64,000 nt of DNA. Source: a virus. Below the pieces are notes generated by a model, which saw nothing but the letters and a program-made list of their open reading frames with translations, was not told the origin of the DNA and made no database searches. This document shows positions 40,906-47,215 of this stretch, piece after piece (the first letter of the stretch is position 1; each line of letters begins with the position of its first letter). The position numbers and the translations under genes were made by a program. Where the stretch lies: positions 1 to 64,000 of the IMG/VR virus record IMGVR_UViG_3300046318_000165; one strand, 5' to 3'.

Positions 40906-40974
40906 CTTAAAGGTTATCGTAAATAGATTCGGATCCCCAACAGCTGCCCGACCCCCAGGGGCAGAGCCTAAGCC

Positions 40975-41304
40975 CTACTCCCAATGCTGTGTTACAAAAT
41001 CCCTAAACGAATAAGTTATGTCACCAAACTCAACGGTATTGGTTTCAAAGTCAATCACCATTGGCTCATACGATTCTTCAAACTCATTCTTAGCACTAAT
41101 GCCAAATCCAGTTTCCTCATACCAACTATCTCCAATAATACTACTAATGAAGATACGCATTCCATAGGTTGTATCATTCCAGCGTGGCTCTGCTTTGAAT
41201 AGAGCAGTTACAGCGTCTTCCAACTTCCTATCTCCACCCCAATGTGAATAAAGAAAAATACTTCCGCTACGGTCTTTGACTTCAAATACTGTTCTTGCTC
41301 CCAT
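40975..41304 (-). CDS. hypothetical protein, 109 aa
   Basis: MGARTVFEVKDRSGSIFLYSHWGGDRKLEDAV..., mixed alpha/beta; similar short proteins occur in phages as unknowns. Single gene behind promoter 41331-41355. Confidence 0.62.
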   Translation of the reverse strand: MGARTVFEVKDRSGSIFLYSHWGGDRKLEDAVTALFKAEPRWNDTTYGMRIFISSIIGDSWYEETGFGISAKNEFEESYEPMVIDFETNTVEFGDITYSFRDFVTQHWE

Positions 41305-41330
41305 TTAGTCCTGCTTTCTTTGTTACTACT

Positions 41331-41355
41331 ATTATAGACTGACCCACCGACATTT
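41331..41355 (-). promoter_or_regulatory. promoter with ATGTCGGTGGG operator
   Basis: Minus strand AAATGTCGGTGGG then TATAAT (41336-41331). Confidence 0.7.
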
Positions 41356-41581
41356 ACACGTCTTTGCTAAAGAACGCAACATCGTTTTCGTCATTTGGCT
41401 CAGTGATTATTTCAACACAGATTCCGACAGGCGATTCGCAATCTTCATTTTCACAATGCAAACGGTAGTCAGCAACCAATCCAGTACTGTAGTCAGTATA
41501 CTTAGCAATAACAACTTTGTGTCCAAAGTGCTCTGCAAGTGACTCTAGGAAATAAGTATCTCCTGATTTTACTTTACTCAT
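41354..41581 (-). CDS. hypothetical protein, 75 aa
   Basis: Contains a HCENEDCESPVGICVE cysteine group. Its stop codon touches the operator of the next unit. No family recognised. Confidence 0.58.
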   Translation of the reverse strand: MSKVKSGDTYFLESLAEHFGHKVVIAKYTDYSTGLVADYRLHCENEDCESPVGICVEIITEPNDENDVAFFSKDV

Positions 41582-41607
41582 TATTCTGTCCTTTGTTTGA
41601 TAATACT

Positions 41608-41632
41608 ATTATAAACTGAACCACCGACATTT
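41608..41632 (-). promoter_or_regulatory. promoter with ATGTCGGTGGT operator
   Basis: Minus strand AAATGTCGGTGGT then TATAAT (41613-41608). Confidence 0.7.
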
Positions 41633-41762
41633 AGAGAAATTCAAAAGGGTCACGGTCTTGGAATATGTCTTCAAAATCAGAAAAGGAATATAGCTCTGGG
41701 TTAGCGTTAAATTCTTCTAGGGCTTGTTTGATTTCTTCTGCTTGTTCATCGATTTTATTCAT
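41631..41762 (-). CDS. small acidic protein, 43 aa
   Basis: MNKIDEQAEEIKQALEEFNANPELY..., helical. The ATG is about 6 nt after the TATAAT of promoter 41769-41792, so it is leaderless; the stop touches the next operator. Confidence 0.52.
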   Translation of the reverse strand: MNKIDEQAEEIKQALEEFNANPELYSFSDFEDIFQDRDPFEFL

Positions 41763-41768
41763 ATTTAT

Positions 41769-41792
41769 ATTATAAGTGATACCACCGACATT
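41769..41792 (-). promoter_or_regulatory. leaderless promoter with ATGTCGGTGGTA operator
   Basis: Minus strand AAATGTCGGTGGTA then TATAAT (41774-41769), then ATG at 41762. Confidence 0.7.
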
Positions 41793-41869
41793 TAGGAATG
41801 GGGAAAGCTTTATCGTAACGTAAAGTTGGATCCTGGAGCAGCTAGGGGGGTCGGGCGATCGCCCTGCCC

Positions 41870-42013
41870 CTATCCCATAGCCATAAATAAACTAACTAAG
41901 AATGCTGAGATAGCGATTATCACAAAAACAAACGGTATACCAGACATTAGAGCAATCATTGCCAGAGTAAAAAGAATACCAACGCTAACAGCACGACCAA
42001 TAAAATCAATCAC
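41870..42013 (-). CDS. membrane protein, 47 aa
   Basis: GTG start overlapping the upstream TGA. Two hydrophobic segments (VGILFTLAMIALMSGIPFV and FVIIAISAFLVSLFMAM). Function unknown. Confidence 0.55.
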   Translation of the reverse strand: MIDFIGRAVSVGILFTLAMIALMSGIPFVFVIIAISAFLVSLFMAMG

Positions 42014-42123
42014 TTATCCAACTCTCTTTTTATCTTTTCCATAGCACCAACGATAAGACCAATGCCCATTACTGCCATAGCCAACGGTATTAGAATAACT
42101 ATACCAATAAGAATAATCTCCAT
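42010..42123 (-). CDS. membrane protein, 37 aa
   Basis: Single hydrophobic helix (IILIGIVILIPLAMAVMGIG) and a basic tail. Coupled to both neighbours. Confidence 0.55.
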   Translation of the reverse strand: MEIILIGIVILIPLAMAVMGIGLIVGAMEKIKRELDK

Positions 42124-42347
42124 TAGAGAATACAACCCCAATCTCCAGCATCACGAAATGCTCGCTCAATGTCCATCTCAGCCATCTCGCCCTTGTAGTA
42201 TTTTGTCTTGCCGTTTAGTTTGACTTTGTAGTAGCCAAAAATGTTTAGGGCAGACCATACCGTTCCAATGTCGCTAGAGTAAGACTCACTCCACTCGCTA
42301 ACATCAGAAACCTTTGTTTGTCTTGTAACATAACCTAAGTGGCTCAT
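42123..42347 (-). CDS. hypothetical protein, 74 aa
   Basis: MSHLGYVTRQTKVSDVSEWSESYSS..., contains LNIFGYYKVKLNGKTKYYKG (beta). No family recognised. Confidence 0.6.
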   Translation of the reverse strand: MSHLGYVTRQTKVSDVSEWSESYSSDIGTVWSALNIFGYYKVKLNGKTKYYKGEMAEMDIERAFRDAGDWGCIL

Positions 42348-42460
42348 AGACTTTCCTCCTCATACTGGCACTGGCAGGGAATAACACGAATAGAGTTATC
42401 CATTCTCGCCTCAACGAAAGCATAACCCTTACACACAGAACAAAAATACTCTTGAATCAT
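42344..42460 (-). CDS. zinc-binding micro-protein, 38 aa
   Basis: CSVCKGYAFVEARMDN...CQCQ: two cysteine pairs. Starts behind operator promoter near 42484-42508. Confidence 0.55.
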   Translation of the reverse strand: MIQEYFCSVCKGYAFVEARMDNSIRVIPCQCQYEEESL

Positions 42461-42621
42461 TAGTTGCCTTTCTTGTTACTTACACTATACACTAGACCAC
42501 CGACAATTACAGTTTCAAAACTATACAAGTCTTCATCGTGGCTTGGGCAGATAGCAAAATAGCCTTTAGAAACATTCTCATAGACTACTGGCGTTTCGCA
42601 ACGCTTACATACTCTTGTCAT
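42460..42621 (-). CDS. zinc-ribbon protein whose C-terminus encodes the operator
   Basis: 53 aa with CKRCETPVV and AICPSH. The frame stays open through the promoter/operator at 42484-42508 and stops by TAATG overlap with the next gene, so the operator DNA is translated as VIVGGLVYS. Unusual because the other operators lie outside genes. Confidence 0.5.
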   Translation of the reverse strand: MTRVCKRCETPVVYENVSKGYFAICPSHDEDLYSFETVIVGGLVYSVSNKKGN

Positions 42622-42791
42622 TAGTAACTTTCTTGAATGGCTTTACGGTTATTGGTTGCTCTTGTTCCCTTGCGGTTATCAGGGATAACAACGGTATGCT
42701 TTGCTTTTAGCATAGTCTGGAATAACGCTTGGGCTTCTGCCTTGCGTCTTGCTTCGTTTGCCTTGTGTAGTGGCTTAGTTCTTTTCTTCAT
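42621..42791 (-). CDS. basic protein, 56 aa
   Basis: ATG 42791 directly behind TATAAT (42803-42798) of an operator promoter: leaderless. Lys/Arg-rich (KKRTKPLHKANEARRKAEAQ), so likely nucleic-acid binding. Confidence 0.6.
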   Translation of the reverse strand: MKKRTKPLHKANEARRKAEAQALFQTMLKAKHTVVIPDNRKGTRATNNRKAIQESY

Positions 42792-42797
42792 AGTTTT

Positions 42798-42821
42798 ATT
42801 ATACACCACCCTACCGACATT
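42798..42821 (-). promoter_or_regulatory. leaderless promoter with operator
   Basis: Minus strand AATGTCGGTAG then TATAAT (42803-42798), 6 nt, ATG. Confidence 0.7.
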
Positions 42822-42894
42822 CTGGGAAATGGGGATCTTTCACTTAATCGTAAATTGATCTTGGATCAGCGAAGCTGCCCGCCCCCCGAAGGGT

Positions 42895-43011
42895 CTAGAA
42901 CGGTGGTTTCAGTTCTTCGACCCAACGGCGGTATTGGTCTAGCATATATGCCTGATATAGAATGTATCCAGCCAAAGCAACATAACCAATAGCAACAATA
43001 AACCAAATCAT
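42895..43011 (-). CDS. membrane micro-protein ending in PPF, 38 aa
   Basis: ATG 43011 behind AAAGGAACAG. Hydrophobic helix (MIWFIVAIGYVALAGYILY) and the end RRWVEELKPPF. A similar membrane protein ending KPPF is encoded at 45415. Confidence 0.52.
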   Translation of the reverse strand: MIWFIVAIGYVALAGYILYQAYMLDQYRRWVEELKPPF

Positions 43012-43028
43012 TTTCTGTTCCTTTTCTT

Positions 43029-43088
43029 CTACTGTCTTACTAAAATAATAATAACCACTGCCATAGCAAGAATAAAAATCCAAGTCAT
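43029..43088 (-). CDS. 19-aa membrane micro-protein
   Basis: MTWIFILAMAVVIIILVRQ. Same length and pattern as ORFs at 45519 and 46903; each lies next to another small membrane gene. Confidence 0.42.
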   Translation of the reverse strand: MTWIFILAMAVVIIILVRQ

Positions 43089-43089
43089 T

Positions 43090-43278
43090 TTATTCACCCC
43101 AGCAAGCGTTATCAAAACGGTCTGAGTCAAAACGCTCATTATCGTTTTCAAACATTTCAGCAAAGTCTGCCACTAGCAAACCAAAAATGTCTTCGCCCTC
43201 TTGACCAAGTGAAACGATACTTTCACGAACATCAGAGAGAATCTTAGCAGTCTGAACATAGTCCTTGCGTGTCATCAT
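43090..43278 (-). CDS. small acidic protein, 62 aa
   Basis: MMTRKDYVQTAKILSDVRESIVS..., with the phage-typical FAEMFENDNERFDSDRF segment. Function unknown. Confidence 0.62.
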   Translation of the reverse strand: MMTRKDYVQTAKILSDVRESIVSLGQEGEDIFGLLVADFAEMFENDNERFDSDRFDNACWGE

Positions 43279-43436
43279 TAGTTGTCCACCTCTTGTTTTG
43301 AAAGATAGGTTAGTAGAGTGTTTAGGTCTTCGTCAGTTGCTCTTGAGGACAAGAAGCCCCAAGCCCAAGCATAGGCTTCACCGCTAGAGTAACCCCTTTC
43401 CTTTAGGGTTTCGATTATTTCGTTTTGCTTTCGCAT
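43278..43436 (-). CDS. small protein, 52 aa
   Basis: MRKQNEIIETLKERGYSSGEAYAWAWGFL..., helical. First gene behind operator promoter 43461-43485; four-gene unit. Confidence 0.58.
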   Translation of the reverse strand: MRKQNEIIETLKERGYSSGEAYAWAWGFLSSRATDEDLNTLLTYLSKQEVDN

Positions 43437-43460
43437 AGTTTTCCTTTCGTTGATAGTTCT

Positions 43461-43485
43461 ATTATAGGGGATACCACCGACATTT
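43461..43485 (-). promoter_or_regulatory. promoter with ATGTCGGTGGTA operator
   Basis: Minus strand AAATGTCGGTGGTA then TATAAT (43466-43461). Confidence 0.72.
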
Positions 43486-43486
43486 A

Positions 43487-43660
43487 CTAAAGCTTAGTAG
43501 AACCCTTAGCCTTAGCCATTGAGATTAGCCATTCAAGTTCATTCTGAAACTGTGGAGTGATGTCATAGTCGCAACGCTCTGCAATAGCGATGTATTCGCT
43601 AATGGTCTTTTCGATGACGGTAAGGGGCTTAGTAGCGATGTCGATAACTGAGAAGTTCAT
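43487..43660 (-). CDS. small helical protein, 57 aa
   Basis: MNFSVIDIATKPLTVIEKTISEYIAIAERCDYDITPQFQNELEWLI... Paralogue of the 45945 product (VALAIQSDYNLTPKFERELMLL). Function unknown. Confidence 0.6.
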   Translation of the reverse strand: MNFSVIDIATKPLTVIEKTISEYIAIAERCDYDITPQFQNELEWLISMAKAKGSTKL

Positions 43661-43803
43661 TAGTATTACCTTTCTTTGTAACTACTATTATTTTAGCAGA
43701 CACCACCGACATTTTGGGGAAAAGATCAGGACATTTTTAATACGTTACGTAAATGTTATATGGATCACGATCGCAGCCCGACCCCTGGTTGGGGCGTGTC
43801 ACC

Positions 43804-43977
43804 CTACCAGTCCTCACCACCATAGTATCCATAGTCCTCGTCAGTGCCAAAGCCAGCACTGGCTAGAGCGTCACCATCCATCCAATCCCCATCATCCTCA
43901 AAAGAGTCCTGACGGTTGAAATCGGCACAGCCGTCCCAGTCGTGTCCGCAAGCTGGGTAGTCTTCGCATCGCTTCAT
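43804..43977 (-). CDS. very acidic protein, 57 aa
   Basis: Start at ATG 43977; the frame beyond would cross the operator. C and H near the start (RCEDYPACGHDWDGCADF), then Asp/Glu-rich with Gly/Tyr. Acidity like DNA-mimic inhibitors, unproven. Confidence 0.58.
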   Translation of the reverse strand: MKRCEDYPACGHDWDGCADFNRQDSFEDDGDWMDGDALASAGFGTDEDYGYYGGEDW

Positions 43978-44025
43978 AGCGTGTCCTTTCGTTGATAAAA
44001 TAAGTATACATTGAGCCACAGACAT

Positions 44026-44313
44026 TTACTGTTTGCGTTGCTCGTCATAGGTATAAATGATGTGGCAGTTGGCACAGAGAATACGGCACTTAGCCATTTC
44101 AGCAAGAATGAGAGCTTGAGAGTATGAAGCCATGTGGCTAGGGTGAACCAACTTGCCATTCTTGTTGCGGAACTTGGTTTCAGGGTCAATGTGGTCAAAC
44201 TGAAGTGCCAAAGGTGAAGCGTTGTAGCCACAAATCTCGCAACCCCTGTCAGTCTTATACTTGTTCATTAGGATACGGTTTGCGGTATAGCGGTCAATCT
44301 TTTTGATAGCCAT
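44026..44313 (-). CDS. HNH endonuclease
   Basis: 95 aa. CEICGYNASPLALQFDHIDPETK and CRILCANCHIIYT form the zinc-ribbon HNH pattern (CxxC, DH, CxxCH). A small free-standing nuclease, either homing-type or acting in packaging/defence. Behind its own operator promoter near 44345-44362. Confidence 0.78.
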   Translation of the reverse strand: MAIKKIDRYTANRILMNKYKTDRGCEICGYNASPLALQFDHIDPETKFRNKNGKLVHPSHMASYSQALILAEMAKCRILCANCHIIYTYDEQRKQ

Positions 44314-44429
44314 TAGTTTGCCTTTCGTTGATAAGACAAGTATACATTACACCTATGACATTTACAAATTTGGGGAAAACTGGAGATCTATTTTAATATC
44401 GTAAATGAATTTGACAAAAGCTTGATCCT

Positions 44430-44458
44430 GTGCCCGACCACGCTGTCGGGCGTGTCGC
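44430..44458 (-). terminator. GC-rich hairpin with GGTCGGGC
   Basis: CGCCCGA paired with TCGGGC(A) directly after the stop at 44461; same form as the copies at 45367, 46243 and 46856. Confidence 0.55.
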
Positions 44459-44460
44459 AA

Positions 44461-44577
44461 CTACTTTCTAAATATTTTTGCGTCAGGGTATTCTAGACGA
44501 AACATAGCCAAATCATAGGCGTGAATAGCCGAAACAACTTTAGAACCATTTAGAGTGTATTCCATTAGAGTGAACAT
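44461..44577 (-). CDS. micro-protein, 38 aa
   Basis: MFTLMEYTLNGSKVVSAIHAYD..., preceded by AAAGGAACAC. Function unknown. Confidence 0.52.
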   Translation of the reverse strand: MFTLMEYTLNGSKVVSAIHAYDLAMFRLEYPDAKIFRK

Positions 44578-44688
44578 AGTGTTCCTTTCTTTAGGGGACT
44601 TATTTGCTTAGGCTCACCATTTCTGGATTATTTGCTAAGGCTCATTCCCATTTGTTTACTTATTTAGTTTATCAGTGACTACCGACAT

Positions 44689-44856
44689 TTACGGCAGAGG
44701 GATTGCCCTGTGTCGCAGAATGGTTTCTGCTTGTTCTGGCGTTATGTAGGCAGACAAGATACCATACATCTTTGCGTATCGCATAGCCAGAGATTCCTCT
44801 GGATTCTCGATTTCCAAAGACTTCTCAACAAGTTGAATCATTTCGCTTACTAGCAT
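44689..44856 (-). CDS. small helical protein, 55 aa
   Basis: MLVSEMIQLVEKSLEIENPEESLAMRYAKMYGIL..., with operator promoter 44880-44910 upstream. The stop codon lies in the operator of the next unit. Confidence 0.56.
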   Translation of the reverse strand: MLVSEMIQLVEKSLEIENPEESLAMRYAKMYGILSAYITPEQAETILRHRAIPLP

Positions 44857-44907
44857 TTATTTCTCATTTCTTTTTAGTAGTTTTAGTTTATCAGTGACTA
44901 CCGACAT

Positions 44908-45081
44908 TTATCGGTTAGGGCAACTGACAAAGTGGGCTTCAAAGTTGAACATTAGGGCAGACTTGTTTTTACCAACAATAACCTTTCCACACAGACACTC
45001 AAAGTCGTAGTGTGTATCTACATAGTCTGCCATAACCCAAGCGTAGTTTGAAGCGGTGATTAGTTGTTCGTTGAAGTTCAT
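44908..45081 (-). CDS. zinc-binding protein, 57 aa
   Basis: CLCGKVIVGK plus later HFVSCPNR. Behind operator promoter near 45105-45136. Function unknown. Confidence 0.56.
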   Translation of the reverse strand: MNFNEQLITASNYAWVMADYVDTHYDFECLCGKVIVGKNKSALMFNFEAHFVSCPNR

Positions 45082-45171
45082 TTATTTCTCATTTCTTTTT
45101 ATCTATTTATACTCTATACCATACCACCGACATTTACGATGATTTGGAGCCAACAAGTGGCTAAAAAACGG

Positions 45172-45228
45172 TTACATTTTGGTTACGCTTTCCGCACTCT
45201 TTGTTGGCTTTATCTCTGTTTTCTTCAT
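45172..45228 (-). CDS. possible leaderless micro-protein, 18 aa
   Basis: ATG a few nt after TATAAA of the operator promoter at 45235-45260. It also covers the 11-bp repeat array, so it may be chance. Confidence 0.25.
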   Translation of the reverse strand: MKKTEIKPTKSAESVTKM

Positions 45229-45343
45229 ATTTATACTGTATCAGACCCCACCGACATTTACAGAGCTTTTAGATAAATAAATGGCTAAGAAATGGCTAAA
45301 AAATGATCAAGTTTTGGGAACATTCTTAAGCTTACGTAAATAG

Positions 45344-45364
45344 TTATCCACAGAGTTATCCACA
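45344..45364 (+). promoter_or_regulatory. pair of DnaA boxes
   Basis: Two perfect TTATCCACA boxes at 45344-45352 and 45356-45364, 12 bp apart, next to a GC-rich hairpin. Same orientation as the boxes at 32138-32339. Confidence 0.55.
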
Positions 45365-45366
45365 GA

Positions 45367-45406
45367 CCGCCCGACCACGCTTTCGGGCGTGTCGCCCTCC
45401 AGGTGG
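45367..45406 (-). repeat. 40-nt hairpin repeat, copy 1
   Basis: CGCCCGA...TCGGGCG stem then GACACGCCC and CCACCTGGAGGG. Near-identical copies at 46243-46282 and 46856-46893, each just downstream of an operon end. Acts as a terminator or processing hairpin (inference). Confidence 0.6.
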
Positions 45407-45414
45407 GGATCCGT

Positions 45415-45507
45415 TTAGAACGGTGGCTTATTGGCAAGGTAGTGACCAAAAAGCTTTGCATTGAAAGCCATTGATACTGCTAGGGTTGCGATTAGGATTG
45501 ATACCAT
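45415..45507 (-). CDS. membrane micro-protein ending KPPF, 30 aa
   Basis: MVSILIATLAVSMAFNAKLFGHYLANKPPF: one helix and the PPF end shared with 42895. Confidence 0.48.
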   Translation of the reverse strand: MVSILIATLAVSMAFNAKLFGHYLANKPPF

Positions 45508-45518
45508 TTTTCTGTCCT

Positions 45519-45578
45519 TTACTGATTGAGTAGAATAACGATTACTGCTAAGACTATGATAGCAAATACCCCAGACAT
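45519..45578 (-). CDS. 19-aa membrane micro-protein
   Basis: MSGVFAIIVLAVIVILLNQ, paired with the KPPF gene as at 43029/42895. Confidence 0.42.
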   Translation of the reverse strand: MSGVFAIIVLAVIVILLNQ

Positions 45579-45579
45579 T

Positions 45580-45717
45580 TTAGAGTTTGCCCCCATTTGC
45601 CTTGATAAACTTTACAAGGTATAGGCTACGGTCTAAGTCTGCCATTGGCACATAGTCTGCTTCTTTGGCTTCACGCACTAGGCGGTTTAGTTCAAGTTTT
45701 GCTTGCTTTACGGTCAT
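45580..45717 (-). CDS. small basic protein, 45 aa
   Basis: MTVKQAKLELNRLVREAKEADYVPMADLDRSLY..., first gene of the unit behind promoter near 45741-45770 (degenerate operator AGCGACATT on plus). Confidence 0.56.
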   Translation of the reverse strand: MTVKQAKLELNRLVREAKEADYVPMADLDRSLYLVKFIKANGGKL

Positions 45718-45740
45718 TAGATTTTCCTTTGTTTGGTTAT

Positions 45741-45887
45741 TTATAGACTAGCACTACCCAGCGACATTTTCCTTTTTTCTAATGCCAGTTCTAGTCTGGC
45801 GATTCGTTCCTGCTGTCGCTTGTCATAGGCTTCTAGTCGCTTTGCCATAGCGATTTCTAGGCTCTTGATGTATTCTGCTTTAGTCAT
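45741..45887 (-). CDS. coiled-coil protein reading through the operator, 48 aa
   Basis: MTKAEYIKSLEIAMAKRLEAYDKRQQERIARLELALEKRK then MSLGSASL, the last part encoded by the downstream operator/promoter. RBS AAAGAAAT region. Like 42460 it overlaps regulatory DNA. Confidence 0.5.
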   Translation of the reverse strand: MTKAEYIKSLEIAMAKRLEAYDKRQQERIARLELALEKRKMSLGSASL

Positions 45888-45944
45888 TTTATTTCTCATT
45901 TCTTTTGTTACTTATACTTTATCAGTAGCCACCGACAAAGTGGA

Positions 45945-46094
45945 TTAGACTCTGCCACCAAGTGACTTGACGGTCTGAGTCAAGAGCATTAGTTCACGCT
46001 CAAACTTTGGGGTAAGGTTGTAGTCTGACTGGATAGCCAGAGCAACCATACGGTCATACTCTGCCTGTAGGTCTGATAGGGACTTGATGTTCAT
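45945..46094 (-). CDS. small helical protein, 49 aa
   Basis: Paralogue of 43487 (shared Y(D/N)(I/L)TP(Q/K)F pattern). RBS AAAGGTAAT. Behind operator promoter near 46120-46149. Confidence 0.58.
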   Translation of the reverse strand: MNIKSLSDLQAEYDRMVALAIQSDYNLTPKFERELMLLTQTVKSLGGRV

Positions 46095-46242
46095 TGGGAT
46101 TACCTTTCTTTCTAACTACTATTACTCTAACACATACCACCGACATTTACGCCCCTTTTAGGTAACAAAATGGTTACAATATGGCTAGAATCTGGACAAT
46201 CTTAAAAAGCTACGTAAAAGCTTTTCGAACAAATTTTCGAAA

Positions 46243-46282
46243 CCGCCCGACCACGCTTTCGGGCGTGTCGCCCTCCAGGTGG
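46243..46282 (-). repeat. 40-nt hairpin repeat, copy 2
   Basis: Same 40-nt sequence as 45367-45406, directly after the stop of the gene at 46291. Confidence 0.6.
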
Positions 46283-46290
46283 CGGTAGGT

Positions 46291-46413
46291 CTAGAACAGA
46301 CCCTCAGCCTTTGCTACAAGGTATAGAGCCAATGCCCCAAGGTTCAAAAAGATTACTGCTGTAAATACGATAGCAACTACTGCATCCTGTAAGTCAATCT
46401 GCTTGTTTTCCAT
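46291..46413 (-). CDS. membrane protein, 40 aa
   Basis: MENKQIDLQDAVVAIVFTAVIF...: one membrane helix. It lies downstream of tRNA-like element 1 in the same leftward transcript. Confidence 0.52.
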   Translation of the reverse strand: MENKQIDLQDAVVAIVFTAVIFLNLGALALYLVAKAEGLF

Positions 46414-46436
46414 TTTTCATTCCTTTGTTTATTGAG

Positions 46437-46539
46437 TGAGCAGTGCTGGAATCGAACCAACTTGTATATAGATTCTCTTTATAAGTAAAGCTTTGGTGTA
46501 AGCAATCTGTCTATCCCCATACCATTTGGGTTACTGCCC
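46437..46539 (-). ncRNA. tRNA-like element 1 with 37-nt anticodon-position loop
   Basis: Read on the minus strand: acceptor GGGCAGT/ACTGCTC, D-arm CCCA-AATGGTA-TGGG, a 27-31 stem ATAGA/TCTAT and T-arm GTTGG-TTCGATT-CCAGC. The loop closed by ATAGA/TCTAT is 37 nt instead of 7. It contains GCTT/AAGC and TTTA/TAAA mini-hairpins. It starts 11 nt after the expected start of the operator promoter at 46555-46580. No clear anticodon. Confidence 0.6.
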
Positions 46540-46554
46540 TTATTGATTTGTAGT

Positions 46555-46580
46555 TTTAGTTTATCCTATGTCACCGACAT
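46555..46580 (-). promoter_or_regulatory. operator promoter driving tRNA-like element 1
   Basis: Minus strand AAATGTCGGTGA then TAAACT, directly upstream of the tRNA-like gene. Confidence 0.6.
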
Positions 46581-46632
46581 TTACACGTCTACTTGGTAAC
46601 TTTTTGATAACATTTTCTTTTTAGTTTTTTTG

Positions 46633-46734
46633 TGAGAAGTGTTGGAATCGAACCAACCTTTTCCAGAGCCTCTTTATAAGTAAAGCTTTGTTATAAGCAA
46701 TCTGTCTGTCCCCAAACCATTTGGGCTACTTCCC
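46633..46734 (-). ncRNA. tRNA-like element 2 with 37-nt anticodon-position loop
   Basis: Acceptor GGGAAGT/ACTTCTC, D-arm CCCA-AATGGTT-TGGG, stem CAGA/TCTG and T-arm GTTGG-TTCGATT-CCAAC. The 37-nt loop is nearly identical to that of element 1. Pair 28-42 changes from T-A to C-G between the copies, supporting the fold. It has its own operator promoter (46755-46775) and no gene between itself and the next promoter. Confidence 0.6.
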
Positions 46735-46754
46735 TTATTTATTTATATCTATAT

Positions 46755-46775
46755 ATTATCATTCATTACCGACAT
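46755..46775 (-). promoter_or_regulatory. operator promoter driving tRNA-like element 2
   Basis: Minus strand AAATGTCGGTAA then GATAAT (46760-46755), about 20 nt before the tRNA-like 5' end. Confidence 0.6.
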
Positions 46776-46855
46776 TTGTCAAGCTAAACACGCCAATTTA
46801 GGGAAATTTATTTGATCGTTATAAAGCTGTAACATTCGAATGTTTGTTCGAAAAT

Positions 46856-46893
46856 GCCCGACCCCGCTTTCGGGCGTGTCGCCCTCCAGGTGG
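46856..46893 (-). repeat. 40-nt hairpin repeat, copy 3
   Basis: GCCCGACCCCGC variant of the repeats at 45367 and 46243, after the stop at 46903. Confidence 0.6.
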
Positions 46894-46902
46894 CTGGGGT
46901 AG

Positions 46903-46962
46903 TTACTGACTCATTCCAAACATTACAATACCGATCAAAACTAAGATTAGTCCAATAGTCAT
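46903..46962 (-). CDS. 19-aa membrane micro-protein
   Basis: MTIGLILVLIGIVMFGMSQ, third member of the 19-aa series, 10 nt after the 52-aa gene upstream. Confidence 0.42.
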   Translation of the reverse strand: MTIGLILVLIGIVMFGMSQ

Positions 46963-46972
46963 TAGCTTATCC

Positions 46973-47131
46973 CTACTTTACCAAGGTAGCAGACGAAGCA
47001 CGAAATACAATACCCAACTTCTTTTGGGCAAAGGTGATAGCAGGATGTCCATACCAAGCAGACACAACTACCTTGTGAGTAACCCCACTGTAGTCGATTC
47101 CTGTTACTAGCCATTCTTTGTTCTTGTTCAT
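46973..47131 (-). CDS. small protein, 52 aa
   Basis: Start at ATG 47131 (AAAGGAAAT upstream), not the longer frame through the operator. MNKNKEWLVTGIDYSGVTHKVVV..., predicted beta-rich. Function unknown. Confidence 0.56.
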   Translation of the reverse strand: MNKNKEWLVTGIDYSGVTHKVVVSAWYGHPAITFAQKKLGIVFRASSATLVK

Positions 47132-47215
47132 TTCAATTTCCTTTTCTTTGATACTTCTATTATAGGCATAGCCTAAGACATTTGTCAAGTCTATTTGGTA
47201 ACGGTTTGATAACGG

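Noticed and set aside
46437-46734. Two ordinary tRNA genes
   Set aside because: Acceptor, D- and T-arms fit, but no 7-nt anticodon loop can be formed; kept as tRNA-like elements.
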